Shown piece after piece: positions 8,799 to 16,935 of a DNA stretch of 64,000 nt (positions within the stretch are counted from its first letter, which is position 1; every line of letters begins with the position of its first letter). The notes under the pieces were generated by a model that was not told the DNA's origin, did no database searches, and saw only the letters and a program-made list of their open reading frames with translations. Made by a program: the position numbers and the translations under genes. Origin of the DNA: an uncultured Clostridia bacterium (GTDB lineage Bacteria; Bacillota; Clostridia; Christensenellales; UBA1242). Where the stretch lies: positions 1 to 64,000 of the forward strand of contig CAKVMI010000005.1 in assembly GCA_934772525.1 (NCBI GenBank). The letters run 5' to 3'.

Positions 8799-9314
8799 TT
8801 ACATAATCTTCCAAAATTGGTATTTAGTTGGCACAAGGTCTAAAAAATTTTGTCTAACCAACTTAAAATTTTCTGGCAAATAGTTTTCGTGCTTTTTATA
8901 AATCGGGTCGGAATAATAAATAGTTTTTTCGTTAAAGTCTATAAGTAGGGCGGGGCAGAAGTCTTCGGGAGACCCGTTTCTCCCTTTAATTGCAAAACTT
9001 AGGTCGTGCGATAGCCTTTCGGGTGAAAGTTCATACATCCGCATATTCTTAAAATAGCATTCAATCTCGCTTTTGGTTTCAAGAGTTTTACAATTTTCTC
9101 TATTTATTCTAAATTCAGGGTGAGCAAAAAAGTAATTTTGTTGACTGAGGGTCAATTTATTTAAGTTTAAAATTGCCATATTAATTGGCATACTAGCAAA
9201 GTAAAAGTAGGACATATTTTTTAAGCCTACTATTATGTTTATTCCAGATTTTGGAGTTCTGCCCGCGAGTTTTTCCATTGTCTTAATAATAAGTAGACCG
9301 CTAAAATTTGTCAA
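8799..9314 (-). CDS. Hypothetical protein
   Basis: A 171-residue protein with no membrane segment and no motif I recognise. Aromatic and charged residues dominate, with a C-terminal YSDPIYKKHENYLPE stretch. The start is uncertain: the frame opens with TTG at 9314 and the first in-frame ATG is at 9278; neither has a convincing ribosome site. It is flanked by a plus-strand terminator region and a divergent nucleoside hydrolase gene. Confidence 0.5.
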   Translation of the reverse strand: MTNFSGLLIIKTMEKLAGRTPKSGINIIVGLKNMSYFYFASMPINMAILNLNKLTLSQQNYFFAHPEFRINRENCKTLETKSEIECYFKNMRMYELSPERLSHDLSFAIKGRNGSPEDFCPALLIDFNEKTIYYSDPIYKKHENYLPENFKLVRQNFLDLVPTKYQFWKIM

Positions 9315-9391
9315 TAAAAAATGATTGATTGCTTTACTTTTTTGTAAATCTATATTAAACTAAATTAATGTAATTTAATTTTGGAGAATGT

Positions 9392-10306
9392 ATGAATAAA
9401 GTTCCTGTAATAATTGATGTAGATACCGGCACCGATGATGCCGTTGCAATAGCTGAAGCGTGCTATTTAAAGGAGTTAGATATAAAACTAATTAGTTGTG
9501 GTAGCGGAAATACCGATGTTCAAAATGTGGTAAATAACACATTGAATATTTTGCAACTAATCAATAAGGGTAATATTCCAGTAGCAAAGGGCGACGGCAA
9601 AAAGTTTAAAGCAAACAAATTCTTTTTAAATGTGCATGGCAAAACGGGTATGGGCGAATATAATTTTGAGCCACTTCATATAAAAGAGATTGAAACACCT
9701 GCCGAAGATGCTATTGTAGATGTTATAAAAAATAGCGAGCAAAAAATTACTATCATTGGGCTTGGTCCATTATCAAACATTGCAAGAGCAATAGATAATT
9801 GTCCCGAAATTGTTTCAAATATAGAGCGTATAGTAATTAGTGGTGGGTTAATAGAAAAGTTGGATGACGGACAATTTCCTTACACAAGTTTTAATATAGC
9901 GTACGACGACGAAGCGGTAAAATTGCTTTTAAATTCGGGGATAAAAATAGAGATAGTGCCAAGCAATATGGGTCATGACGCCTATTTAACTTACGAAGAA
10001 GTATATAAAACCAAAATTGCAAACGAAACGGGTGCTTGCTTTGAACACATTTTTAGAAGTTACCATGATAGACATGTAAAAAATGGTATAGCAATGCACG
10101 ACGCTTGTGCGGTGTTTTTCGTTGCAAAACCAGAGTTGTTTCAAGCTGAACCTTCCTTTTCATGTATCAAAAACGACGGCAAAAACAACGAAGGTATTAT
10201 GAAGTTCGATTTTCTAACGGGCTCACCAAATACAACAGTTGTTACAAAAATCAATATTCCAAAATTCAAAAAGATATATTTTAAGACACTTTACAGAATG
10301 CCTTAA
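9392..10306 (+). CDS. Nucleoside hydrolase (IUNH family)
   Basis: A 304-residue ribonucleoside hydrolase, which cleaves the N-glycosidic bond of nucleosides for base salvage. The calcium-binding signature DVDTGTDDAVA is at residues 10-20. Further family landmarks are the TIIGLGPLSNIA segment, a GG(L/I) turn, NIAYDDEA and, near residue 230, MHDACAV with its metal-binding Asp. Length is typical. It starts after TTGGAG and ends 19 bp before the DisA-like gene, so the two are probably co-transcribed. Specificity (purine or pyrimidine) is not readable. Confidence 0.88.
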   Translation: MNKVPVIIDVDTGTDDAVAIAEACYLKELDIKLISCGSGNTDVQNVVNNTLNILQLINKGNIPVAKGDGKKFKANKFFLNVHGKTGMGEYNFEPLHIKEIETPAEDAIVDVIKNSEQKITIIGLGPLSNIARAIDNCPEIVSNIERIVISGGLIEKLDDGQFPYTSFNIAYDDEAVKLLLNSGIKIEIVPSNMGHDAYLTYEEVYKTKIANETGACFEHIFRSYHDRHVKNGIAMHDACAVFFVAKPELFQAEPSFSCIKNDGKNNEGIMKFDFLTGSPNTTVVTKINIPKFKKIYFKTLYRMP

Positions 10307-10325
10307 TACTTAATTCGGGGGGAAA

Positions 10326-11678
10326 ATGGAAAAAGTAGAATTTGAAGAGTTTTTAAAAACTAATGTTTTAAGCATTTTTACAGGTTCGGTGATTGTTGGC
10401 GAAGAACCTTCTACCACAAGGGATGCACTGGTAGCACTAGGGGCTGGTGGAAGTTTACTTGTAAAGTTTAGAAAAAACGATGATGTTAGATTTGTTATCA
10501 AAAGAAGCCAACCCTTCAAAAATTTTGAAGTAAACTTAGTTAAAGCAATAGTAACCGAACTATTAGAATTATACAATGGGCAACTCGGCAAAAGCGAATA
10601 TTTTCCAGTACTTCAAAACCATGTAATTGAAAAGGCAATATGTAAAAGCGTATCCGAAGCTTCTTACGAAACCATTTTAAAGATAGTATCCGAAATGACC
10701 AAGTGGGGGAACCGAACATACGAAGGTCAACGTGCATTATTTGGTTTTTTAATATGCAGTATCAAAGCCCCAAAAAATGTGAACCCAAATTTACATATTT
10801 CAAAAATATTAAATGAAAATTTTGGTGCAGTTATAGCCGACGGAATGACAACTTGTTTAAAAATATCGTCGGACGGGTATTTATTAAATTATCTTCAAAT
10901 ACCAGACGCCAGAGACCAAAACATTCCAGCACCATTTAACTATATAGATATGGGCAATATGTGTACAGGAAGTAGAGTAGGGGTCACGCTAAGCCGAACG
11001 GGGGATGTGTTGCTGTTTCATCAAAAAAGTATGGTGTTTGCAAAAAAGTGTGGTGTTTGGAGTAGATATTCGCACGAAGAAATTATTTCAAGAATAGCAG
11101 ATAAAACCAGTGAACAAGCGGATTGTACCCGTAAATCTATTTATTTGTCGGCATTAGATGTTAGTTTTGCAAGAACGGGCGGATGTGTAGTACATCTAGA
11201 CAAAGACCAAGAAGAAGCCGTTTTAAGCCATATTGATATGAGTGATATTTTAATAGAAAAGTATTACGACATTAAGTGCGAGCAAATTAAAGAAGAGTTA
11301 AAAAACTCGGGCGTAAGTGATGAAGATTTACCGCCAAAAGTTCCGTTTAGTGAACTTATTACCACCACAAAATGCGCAAAAACCGCAAATATAATCAATA
11401 TGATTAATGGCAGAAAATTTTACGAACTTTCCCGCAAATTGCGACAAGAATTAATTTCGGTTGATGGTGCAACAATAATTAATAACGATGGTGATGTTGT
11501 AGCAGTTGGTGCAATTATTATGATAGAAACGGGCGGTTTTTCGGGTGGAAGACTCGCCGCCAGTAAAACGCTTTCAAAGTATGGGGTGTCGTTAAAAATT
11601 TCGGCTGACGGACAAATTCAAGGCTTTAAGTTTGATAAGCATAAGCAAAAGTCAGTGCCAATATTTATGTTAGGATAA
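10326..11678 (+). CDS. DisA/DAC-domain-like protein with altered nucleotide motif
   Basis: A 450-residue soluble protein. Residues ~370-440 look like the diadenylate cyclase (DisA_N/DAC) fold: the DGA motif is at 380-382, an (I/V)xxxGxxxxxET strand pair follows, and the later SADGQI strand matches. The catalytic RHR motif is replaced by GGRLAA at 407-412. The middle region has a GDVLLFHQ segment similar to those preceding DAC-like sensor domains. Cyclic-di-AMP synthesis is therefore doubtful; a nucleotide-binding sensor is more likely (inference). It lies just downstream of the nucleoside hydrolase with a GGGGGGA ribosome site. Confidence 0.65.
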   Translation: MEKVEFEEFLKTNVLSIFTGSVIVGEEPSTTRDALVALGAGGSLLVKFRKNDDVRFVIKRSQPFKNFEVNLVKAIVTELLELYNGQLGKSEYFPVLQNHVIEKAICKSVSEASYETILKIVSEMTKWGNRTYEGQRALFGFLICSIKAPKNVNPNLHISKILNENFGAVIADGMTTCLKISSDGYLLNYLQIPDARDQNIPAPFNYIDMGNMCTGSRVGVTLSRTGDVLLFHQKSMVFAKKCGVWSRYSHEEIISRIADKTSEQADCTRKSIYLSALDVSFARTGGCVVHLDKDQEEAVLSHIDMSDILIEKYYDIKCEQIKEELKNSGVSDEDLPPKVPFSELITTTKCAKTANIINMINGRKFYELSRKLRQELISVDGATIINNDGDVVAVGAIIMIETGGFSGGRLAASKTLSKYGVSLKISADGQIQGFKFDKHKQKSVPIFMLG

Positions 11679-11689
11679 AATAAAAATAG

Positions 11690-11718
11690 TTGGAAAAGAA
11701 AACAAGTTATGCTAAAAT
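11690..11718 (+). promoter_or_regulatory. Promoter of the HisS-like gene
   Basis: TTGGAA (11690-11695), 17-bp spacer, TAAAAT (11713-11718), 22 bp before the start codon. Confidence 0.6.
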
Positions 11719-11739
11719 ACATTTTAATAGGAGAAATTT

Positions 11740-12978
11740 ATGAAAAAGACATTAACGCCAGTTCGTGGCACAAATGATTACTTGCCAAAAGAAATGGCAG
11801 TAAGAGAAAAAGTAAGAAGTGAAATTTTAAAAACATACAAAAAGTATGGTTTTATGCAAATATCTGCACCAATTTTAGAAGATATAGATAATCTTTTGGG
11901 TAGCGATGGTGGAGATAACACAAAGTTAATCTTTAAGGTTTTAAAGCGTGGAGAAAAGTTAGATTTAAGCACACCAAATTTGACCGAAAGAGATTTGGTA
12001 GATATAGGTCTAAGGTATGACTTAACCGTTCCAATGGTAAGATTATTCTGCAATAACCAAAACAGTTTGCCAACACCATTCAAAACTATTCAAATAGACT
12101 ATTCATTCCGTGCAGACCGTCCGCAAAGGGGTAGAAGCCGTCAATTTATTCAATGCGATATAGATATATTGGGCGACCCAACCATTAATGCAGAAATTGA
12201 TGTAATTAACACAACTGCAAAGACATTTTTAAATTTAGGTTTTAAAAACTTTGTTTGCAAATTGAACGATAGACGAATTTTAAGCGATATAATTTTAGGA
12301 ACTGGTTTTAGTGCAGATAGCGAATGTGATGTTTGTGTTGTTTTAGATAAACTAGATAAAATTGGTATAGACGGAGTAACGGCCGAACTAATAGAACGTG
12401 GGTTTGACGAAGCAAAGGTATCCGCACTAATGGAAAAAATTGCAAAAATTCAAGAAAGCGGAATAGAAAGTTTAGAAGACTTCGGGGTTAGAAGAGAAGT
12501 TGTAGATAGCGTAAAGCAAATTCTATCTACCACAAATGCGCTAAGCGGTGGAAATTACAATATTAAGTTCGATATTTCTATTGTTCGTGGTCAAGGGTAC
12601 TATACAGGTGCCGTTTATGAGTTTTATATGGAAGGATTCTCTGGTGCTTGCGGTGGCGGTGGCAGATACGATAATATGGTAGAAAAAATGACGGGTAAAA
12701 AGGTTCCAGCAGTCGGGTTTGGTTTAGGTTTTGAACCAACTTGTATGTTAATTAATGAAATGGGACTTTTAAAAGCCGAAGATAAATTAATTGCTTGCGT
12801 ATACTATCCAGAAGATGACTTCACCGAAGTTTTAAAGTATGTAGAAGAGTTAAACCAAACTAACAACGTTTCAGCAGTTCCTGCAAAGAAAAATTTAGGG
12901 TTCCAGTTGCAAACTCTAAAGGCAAATGGCTTTACTCACTTTGTAACGCTTAAAGATAAGCAAATTAAGGAGATTTAA
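11740..12978 (+). CDS. hisS: Histidyl-tRNA synthetase-like protein
   Basis: A 412-residue class II synthetase-fold protein. The N-terminal VRGTNDYLP, motif 2 (FRADRPQRGR, from 123), the histidine loops VRGQGYYTG (282-290) and GGGGRYD (305-311) identify the HisS family. Two deviations stand out. In motif 3 the usual G-L-E-R becomes GFEP (329-332), losing the ATP-contacting arginine. The C-terminal anticodon domain is short, ending at about 75 residues instead of ~95. It could be a functional divergent HisS, or a paralogue comparable to HisZ. It has its own promoter, RBS (AGGAG) and terminator. Confidence 0.75.
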   Translation: MKKTLTPVRGTNDYLPKEMAVREKVRSEILKTYKKYGFMQISAPILEDIDNLLGSDGGDNTKLIFKVLKRGEKLDLSTPNLTERDLVDIGLRYDLTVPMVRLFCNNQNSLPTPFKTIQIDYSFRADRPQRGRSRQFIQCDIDILGDPTINAEIDVINTTAKTFLNLGFKNFVCKLNDRRILSDIILGTGFSADSECDVCVVLDKLDKIGIDGVTAELIERGFDEAKVSALMEKIAKIQESGIESLEDFGVRREVVDSVKQILSTTNALSGGNYNIKFDISIVRGQGYYTGAVYEFYMEGFSGACGGGGRYDNMVEKMTGKKVPAVGFGLGFEPTCMLINEMGLLKAEDKLIACVYYPEDDFTEVLKYVEELNQTNNVSAVPAKKNLGFQLQTLKANGFTHFVTLKDKQIKEI

Positions 12979-12982
12979 GCAT

Positions 12983-13031
12983 AATACCCACAATTGTTTC
13001 TGGTGTTTTACTAAACTTTGTGGGTATTTTT
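12983..13031 (+). terminator. Intrinsic terminator
   Basis: AATACCCACAA pairs with TTTGTGGGTATT across a ~25-nt loop, followed by TTTTT. Confidence 0.8.
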
Positions 13032-13117
13032 AGTTAATTGCGTGTAGTTTTATTTAAAAGGTATTACATTTTGAAACAATTAGAAAATTTAGTTTAATTT
13101 AAAAGGAAAAATTTTTA

Positions 13118-13921
13118 ATGGATAATAAAAGTAGTGAAGAACAAATTGTCACCAAAGTTGAATGCAAAAATATAATAACAAATGCCATTTTGCGTTCGCT
13201 AATTTATTTAGTTGTGCTTGTTTCAGTAGGTATAATTTTGACACTTTACAAAACCACTGGCAAGGTAAATTACTTAAATAGTGCCGATGCAAATTATATT
13301 TATGTTGTAGTCGCTTGCGTTTTGTTTTCCGCTATTTTTATGACAATTTCTATATTATCCGCACTACATAAAAAAGTTAAGTTTGATGGTACTACCCTTA
13401 CAATTTTTGGCGGAGTACTACAAACCACTTCAAAAACCATTAATGTATCAAATATTAAAAACGTGCAATTTTCATCCAATAAATTTTGTACCAAGTTACA
13501 AATTGAATATATAAGCGAAGAAAATTCATATACAGCAAGTGAAGGTGCGAACCTAAAGAATGCCAATCACACAAAGTTACAAAATGAAATGACAGATGAA
13601 GAAAGCCAAAACTCTCCAAGCACAAATAATGCAAAATTACAAACTGAAATAATTAATGAAGCAAACCAAAATTCTACAGATGCAAATACTTCAAAATTAC
13701 AAAATGAGATGTCGGATAAAGCAAATCAAAATTTAACAAGTGCAGAAGTAGTTAATTCGGCTAATTCTAAGACGAACGAACTTACCAAAAAAGAAAGCGA
13801 ATTACCGCAAAAAGAAACCCGCACTTTTAAGCCCGAAAATACACAGTTCATTACGCTAACCGACCTAAATAACTTAGATTTACTCTACACCGCACTAAAT
13901 GCTAAACATATAACCAAGTAA
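13118..13921 (+). CDS. Membrane PH-domain-like (YdbT type) protein with 20-residue repeats
   Basis: A 267-residue membrane protein. Two hydrophobic segments (about 25-45 and 55-80) precede a beta-rich stretch with KVKFDGTTLTIFGGVLQ and INVSNIKNVQ, the pattern of bacterial PH domains (bPH2). The fold appears interrupted: after the strand beginning TKLQIEY, three tandem 20-residue repeats starting KLQ(N/T)E (nucleotides 13574-13753) are inserted before the final strand and helix. The repeats are polar and Asn/Glu-rich. It stands alone. PH assignment is by pattern. Confidence 0.6.
   Translation: MDNKSSEEQIVTKVECKNIITNAILRSLIYLVVLVSVGIILTLYKTTGKVNYLNSADANYIYVVVACVLFSAIFMTISILSALHKKVKFDGTTLTIFGGVLQTTSKTINVSNIKNVQFSSNKFCTKLQIEYISEENSYTASEGANLKNANHTKLQNEMTDEESQNSPSTNNAKLQTEIINEANQNSTDANTSKLQNEMSDKANQNLTSAEVVNSANSKTNELTKKESELPQKETRTFKPENTQFITLTDLNNLDLLYTALNAKHITK
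13574..13753 (+). repeat. Three tandem 60-bp coding repeats
   Basis: Units at 13574, 13634 and 13694 each encode 20 residues opening KLQNE or KLQTE. A fourth, diverged unit precedes at 13493 (KLQIEYISEEN), which is also the presumed PH-domain edge strand. Confidence 0.75.
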
Positions 13922-14130
13922 TTAAGTAAAGTAGTTATAGCAATAAAAATTCTCGCCAAATGTCTTTTGATTTTAACGCTTTATAAAAGTACACAAAAAG
14001 CATAAAAATTTAAGTTTGGATAAATAAAAGAAATTTTCTTGCAACATTCAGTAATTGAACATTTTAAGATAGAAAGTGAAATTCTAAACTAAATTACTTG
14101 GTAAACGAACTTAATACATTAAGAAAATTT

Positions 14131-14166
14131 GACCGATAGCCCCAATTTTGGTTATCGGTCTTTTTA
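14131..14166 (+). terminator. Terminator-like hairpin
   Basis: GACCGATAGCC and GGTTATCGGTC form a stem followed by TTTTTATT. A near-identical hairpin lies at 21537-21572. The surrounding interval 13922-14352 otherwise holds no gene I can support. Confidence 0.7.
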
Positions 14167-14177
14167 TTATTTATAAC

Positions 14178-14255
14178 GTGACACAAAAACTGATATGTTT
14201 GTAAAAGTATAGGTAAAGGTGTCACTTTTTGTTATCCATAATGTGACACAAAAAC
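14178..14255. repeat. Repeated GTGACACAAAAAC motif
   Basis: Two direct copies of GTGACACAAAAAC (14178-14190 and 14243-14255) flank an inverted copy (GGTGTCACTTTTTG, 14218-14231). The layout resembles recombinase or regulator binding sites; function unknown. Confidence 0.5.
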
Positions 14256-14352
14256 TTGACGAAAAGAACTCTTATGATAAAATGCCACCAAAGGTTGAAC
14301 AAATTTTTTATTTCCCCAATCTTTTGCATTTCAAATGGAGGTGTGGTATAAT

Positions 14353-14474
14353 ATGAACGTCTTTGATGATGTAATTTACATAGGAGAAAATGGCGAACTG
14401 GTTATAGTGGTTGGATGCTTTATCCTAAAGGAAAAATAAAAAATACTACACCATTTGGGGGTTGGATAAAATGA
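14353..14474 (+). pseudogene. Frameshifted 3' end of a polymorphic-toxin gene
   Basis: The last ~20 codons read GWMLYPKGKIKNTTPFGGW and stop in TGA that overlaps the next ATG (ATGA). The preceding strand, IGENGELVIVV, is in another frame, so one frameshift near 14400-14411 separates them. The same GWM-x-x-P-x-G-x-(I/L)-K-x-N-T-P ending recurs at 16381 and 21181, always directly before an immunity-type gene. It matches the C-terminus of toxin modules I remember as DUF6883. Only a remnant remains. Confidence 0.6.
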
Positions 14475-14956
14475 AAAAGCTTGACTTAGTTAAACTTAAA
14501 AATAGTGAACCTTATAAATCACACAACGTAATTGATGATATGCATGGGATTGTTGTTGGTGTAATTCACGAAAATGCAGAAGTTTTATTTTTTAATCCAC
14601 ACAATGTTGGAGATTATACGATTGTTAATGTAAAAACTACGGATTTAGATTTAGACAAAGAAAAACTTCCAATAGAAATTGAAAAAGAATTATTGTCTAA
14701 GTTAGGCACCGTAAAATCAAAAGCAAAAAATATTCTTGAACCAATAGCAATAAATGAATACGATATGGTTGAATTGTTGGTCGAAGAAGAAAGATATGCT
14801 AAATTTGGTATTCACAAAGGTGATACAGGTTGCGTAATGAATAATAATGCTGTCCAAAATTATATTGAAGTAGATTTTTCTGGAATAGACAAGGACGGAA
14901 ATTATTATGGAGATTGTATTTCTGTAAGGATTGATCACTTAAAAGTTATTAAATAA
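14471..14956 (+). CDS. DUF4926-like immunity protein, tandem two-domain
   Basis: A 162-residue soluble protein made of two copies of one ~70-residue domain. The first begins MKKLDLVKLK; the second, at about residue 93, begins EYDMVELLVEEERY. Each has the layout M-K-x-L-D-x-V, a G-x-x-G strand turn and a closing D-x-x-x-(V/I). The family (DUF4926 as I remember it) usually sits next to toxin C-termini, as here. The ATG at 14471 overlaps the toxin-remnant stop and follows GGGGG; a TTG 9 bp earlier is a less likely start. Toxin neutralisation is inference from context. Confidence 0.6.
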   Translation: MKKLDLVKLKNSEPYKSHNVIDDMHGIVVGVIHENAEVLFFNPHNVGDYTIVNVKTTDLDLDKEKLPIEIEKELLSKLGTVKSKAKNILEPIAINEYDMVELLVEEERYAKFGIHKGDTGCVMNNNAVQNYIEVDFSGIDKDGNYYGDCISVRIDHLKVIK

Positions 14957-15075
14957 TTTACTATACTAAAACGCATCTATCATATTAATTTCAATGAGTT
15001 TAAGTAATGATTAGACATAGTGTTAAAAATTTTGCCCTTATTCTTTTATGTAAAAAACTTTCATTTTTTTGAGAT

Positions 15076-15116
15076 AAATCTCCTTAAGTTGTTTAACTTT
15101 TGGAGATTTCTTTATT
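15076..15116. terminator. Terminator hairpin between convergent genes
   Basis: AAATCTCC pairs with GGAGATTT across an 18-nt loop, followed by CTTTATTT. Confidence 0.6.
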
Positions 15117-15130
15117 TATCTATGAAATAG

Positions 15131-15364
15131 TTAATCGTCTAAATTGTCAAACAATGGGCTATCGAAGAATTCTTTTAGAGTTATACCCAAACCATCACAT
15201 AAATATTGAATGGTTGCAAGTTTTGGGTTTTGACTTCTTCCAGAAAATATACTGTTAACAGTAGACTGAATAACGCCAGACATCGTGCAAAGTTTGTTTG
15301 GTGTTATATTTCGTTCGTTGCAGTATTCTAAAATTCGCCTTCCAACCGCTTCGTGTAATTTCAT
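15131..15364 (-). CDS. XRE-family helix-turn-helix repressor
   Basis: A 77-residue Cro/CI-type DNA-binding protein. The HTH spans about residues 8-62: ILEYCNERNITPNKLCTMSG, then the recognition helix IQSTVNSIFSGRSQNPKL, and a C-terminal LCDGLGITLKEFF typical of the family. There is no sensory domain. It is divergent from the SLOG gene, and the intergenic region carries repeated TGTGAA half-sites over that gene's promoter. It probably represses its neighbour and perhaps itself. AGGAGAA lies 10 bp before the ATG. Confidence 0.85.
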   Translation of the reverse strand: MKLHEAVGRRILEYCNERNITPNKLCTMSGVIQSTVNSIFSGRSQNPKLATIQYLCDGLGITLKEFFDSPLFDNLDD

Positions 15365-15390
15365 AACTAAATTTTCTCCTAAATCTTGTT

Positions 15391-15507
15391 AATGTATTCA
15401 CGAAGATTTTAACAATTAGCCATAAATAATGTTGTGAATGTATGCATAAGTTGTGAATGTGTTGACAATTGGTTGCGGAGTAAGTATAATCAAAGTTGTG
15501 AACACAT
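15391..15507. promoter_or_regulatory. Divergent control region with promoter and operator-like repeats
   Basis: A perfect promoter faces right: TTGACA (15462-15467), 17 bp, TATAAT (15485-15490). Half-sites of the form TGTGAA recur: TTGTGAATGTA (from 15432), TTGTGAATGTG (from 15451, touching the -35), TTGTGAACACA (from 15496, at the transcription start), and an inverted TGTATTCACG (from 15393) toward the repressor gene. Binding by the XRE protein is inferred. Confidence 0.65.
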
Positions 15508-15995
15508 CGTTAATTTATGAAAAGTCTTGCTCTGTATTTGGGCACAGCAAAATAGAAGTTACTACTGAACTTAAGGGTAACTTAATAAACGTATTTGAAA
15601 CGCTTATTACAAAAGAAAATGTCAAGTATTTTTATTTTGGCGGGTTTGGAGAGTTTGATGATTTGTGTCATACGGTTTTGACGGAATTAAAAAATAAATA
15701 TCCCCAAATTTATAGGATATTTTGTTTGGCTGACCCACGGCAACTTGAGTTATCTAAAAGACCAAAATGGTTAAAGGACGAAGATTACGAAGAAATAACT
15801 TATCTTGACTTAGATTATGATTACTGGTACACCAGAATTTATTATCGAAATTGTGAAATTATCGACAGAAGTGATTTTGTTGTTTTTTTCGTAAATCATT
15901 CAGAACATAGCGGGGCGTATAAGGCAATGCAATATGCATTGAAAAAGAAAAAACGAATATTAAACATTTGTGCAAGTTTAATTAGTATGGTATAA
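15498..15995 (+). CDS. SLOG-superfamily (DUF1273/YpsA-like) protein
   Basis: About 165 residues with the Rossmann-like SLOG fold, a nucleotide-binding family often linked to prophage and defence regions. SVFGHSKIE opens the fold (family G-H-R/K), YFGGFGEFDD provides the Gly-rich loop, and IIDRSDFVVFFVN with GAYKAMQYA closes it. The frame extends to GTG at 15453, but the promoter sits inside that extension. Translation may therefore begin at GTG 15498, nearly leaderless; the start is unsettled. Control by the divergent XRE repressor is likely. Confidence 0.7.
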   Translation: MNTSLIYEKSCSVFGHSKIEVTTELKGNLINVFETLITKENVKYFYFGGFGEFDDLCHTVLTELKNKYPQIYRIFCLADPRQLELSKRPKWLKDEDYEEITYLDLDYDYWYTRIYYRNCEIIDRSDFVVFFVNHSEHSGAYKAMQYALKKKKRILNICASLISMV

Positions 15996-16341
15996 TTTAG
16001 TTGATTATTAAAGATTTCGACAAACAATAGAGCCTTATATTTATTTTTAATATGGTTTTTAAATCGTTTGCTTTATGTGCAAATTAGTTAAAATGAATGA
16101 TTTACAACAAAAGTATAAGTTTTAAAATTCTAGTCTAAACGACGAAAATTACTTCGATTTCGAATTCTTTTAAAGCGAGTTTAACATTATTAATCATATT
16201 TTGAATAAGCCAATATGGGAGAAATTCCCCCAAAGACAAAATAAAAAATATGAGTAGTAAAGAATAGAAAAAGTATCATTGTAATGATATAAAAACATCA
16301 TAATTGATTGAATGGGTAATCATTATAATAAGATGGAATAA

Positions 16342-16485
16342 ATATGGCTGTAAAGGTAACGCTAATTACTTATACCTGGCATTAATGAGAAAACAGGTCA
16401 TTCATATAAGCTTAAGTCTGGTTGCATGATATTTCCAAACGGACAATTAAAACTAAATACACCTATAGGGGGATGGTATAAATGA
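16342..16485 (+). pseudogene. Frameshifted 3' end of a second toxin gene
   Basis: From 16381 the frame reads INEKTGHSYKLKSGCMIFPN and ends NTPIGGWYK, with a TGA overlapping the next ATG. The expected upstream strand (AVKVTLITYT) is in a different frame, starting at 16342, and the toxin frame itself has stops before 16369. It is therefore a remnant with at least one frameshift, paralogous to those at 14353 and 20960. The rest of 15996-16341 holds no gene I can support; a lone inverted TGTCGAA lies at 16016-16022. Confidence 0.55.
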
Positions 16486-16856
16486 AACTTTTAGACGATG
16501 TTATTGTAACAACCGACAATTATGCAAACGAAGGCGTATACAAAGGTATGCGTGGAACTATTTTGGACGCACCCATTATTTGGAACTCGTTTTTTGTAAA
16601 CTTTCAAGACCAACGCGTTTACGACAAAGAATTTATGCGCGTTCAGAAAAACATTTTTAAGTTAAATGATGACATTTATATTCCGATAAACATAAAAGAT
16701 CTAAAGGTGATAAAGCCTTCAAAACAAACCGATGCGGAACTAGCCGAGGCGTTGCCACCCGCGCCCGAAAACTGGTGGTGCAAGGTGGAAAATGGCTACA
16801 TTTTAAACGCCAAAGGCGAGCGCAAAAACAAAATCGCTTACGATTACGATAGTTAA
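16482..16856 (+). CDS. DUF4926-like immunity protein
   Basis: A 124-residue soluble protein, related to those at 14471 and 21251 by its opening MKLLDDVIVTTDNY, the YKGMRGTILDAP turn, a W-x-x-x-F-V-x-F strand and a closing DLKVIK at about residue 80. The C-terminal ~40 residues (after DAELAEALPP) are an extra proline-rich and Trp/Lys-rich tail. Its ATG overlaps the stop of a toxin remnant, which indicates former translational coupling. A neutralising role is inferred; the partner toxin is no longer intact here. Confidence 0.6.
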   Translation: MKLLDDVIVTTDNYANEGVYKGMRGTILDAPIIWNSFFVNFQDQRVYDKEFMRVQKNIFKLNDDIYIPINIKDLKVIKPSKQTDAELAEALPPAPENWWCKVENGYILNAKGERKNKIAYDYDS

Positions 16857-16872
16857 AAAATAGAATAAAAAA

Positions 16873-16917
16873 ATCGCCCAAACCTGAGGATTAAAAAGGG
16901 TTTTAGCGATGTTTTTT
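16873..16917. terminator. Terminator hairpin
   Basis: ATCGC and GCGAT enclose AAACC and GGGTTT arms, followed by GTTTTTT. It lies between the convergent 16482 and 16936 genes. Confidence 0.65.
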
Positions 16918-16935
16918 GTTACTACATTTAAATTT

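Noticed and set aside
16016..16022. Single inverted TGTCGAA as a Spo0A site
   Set aside because: One 7-bp match without promoter context is expected by chance in 64 kb; unlike the phased arrays at 32127 and 59054.
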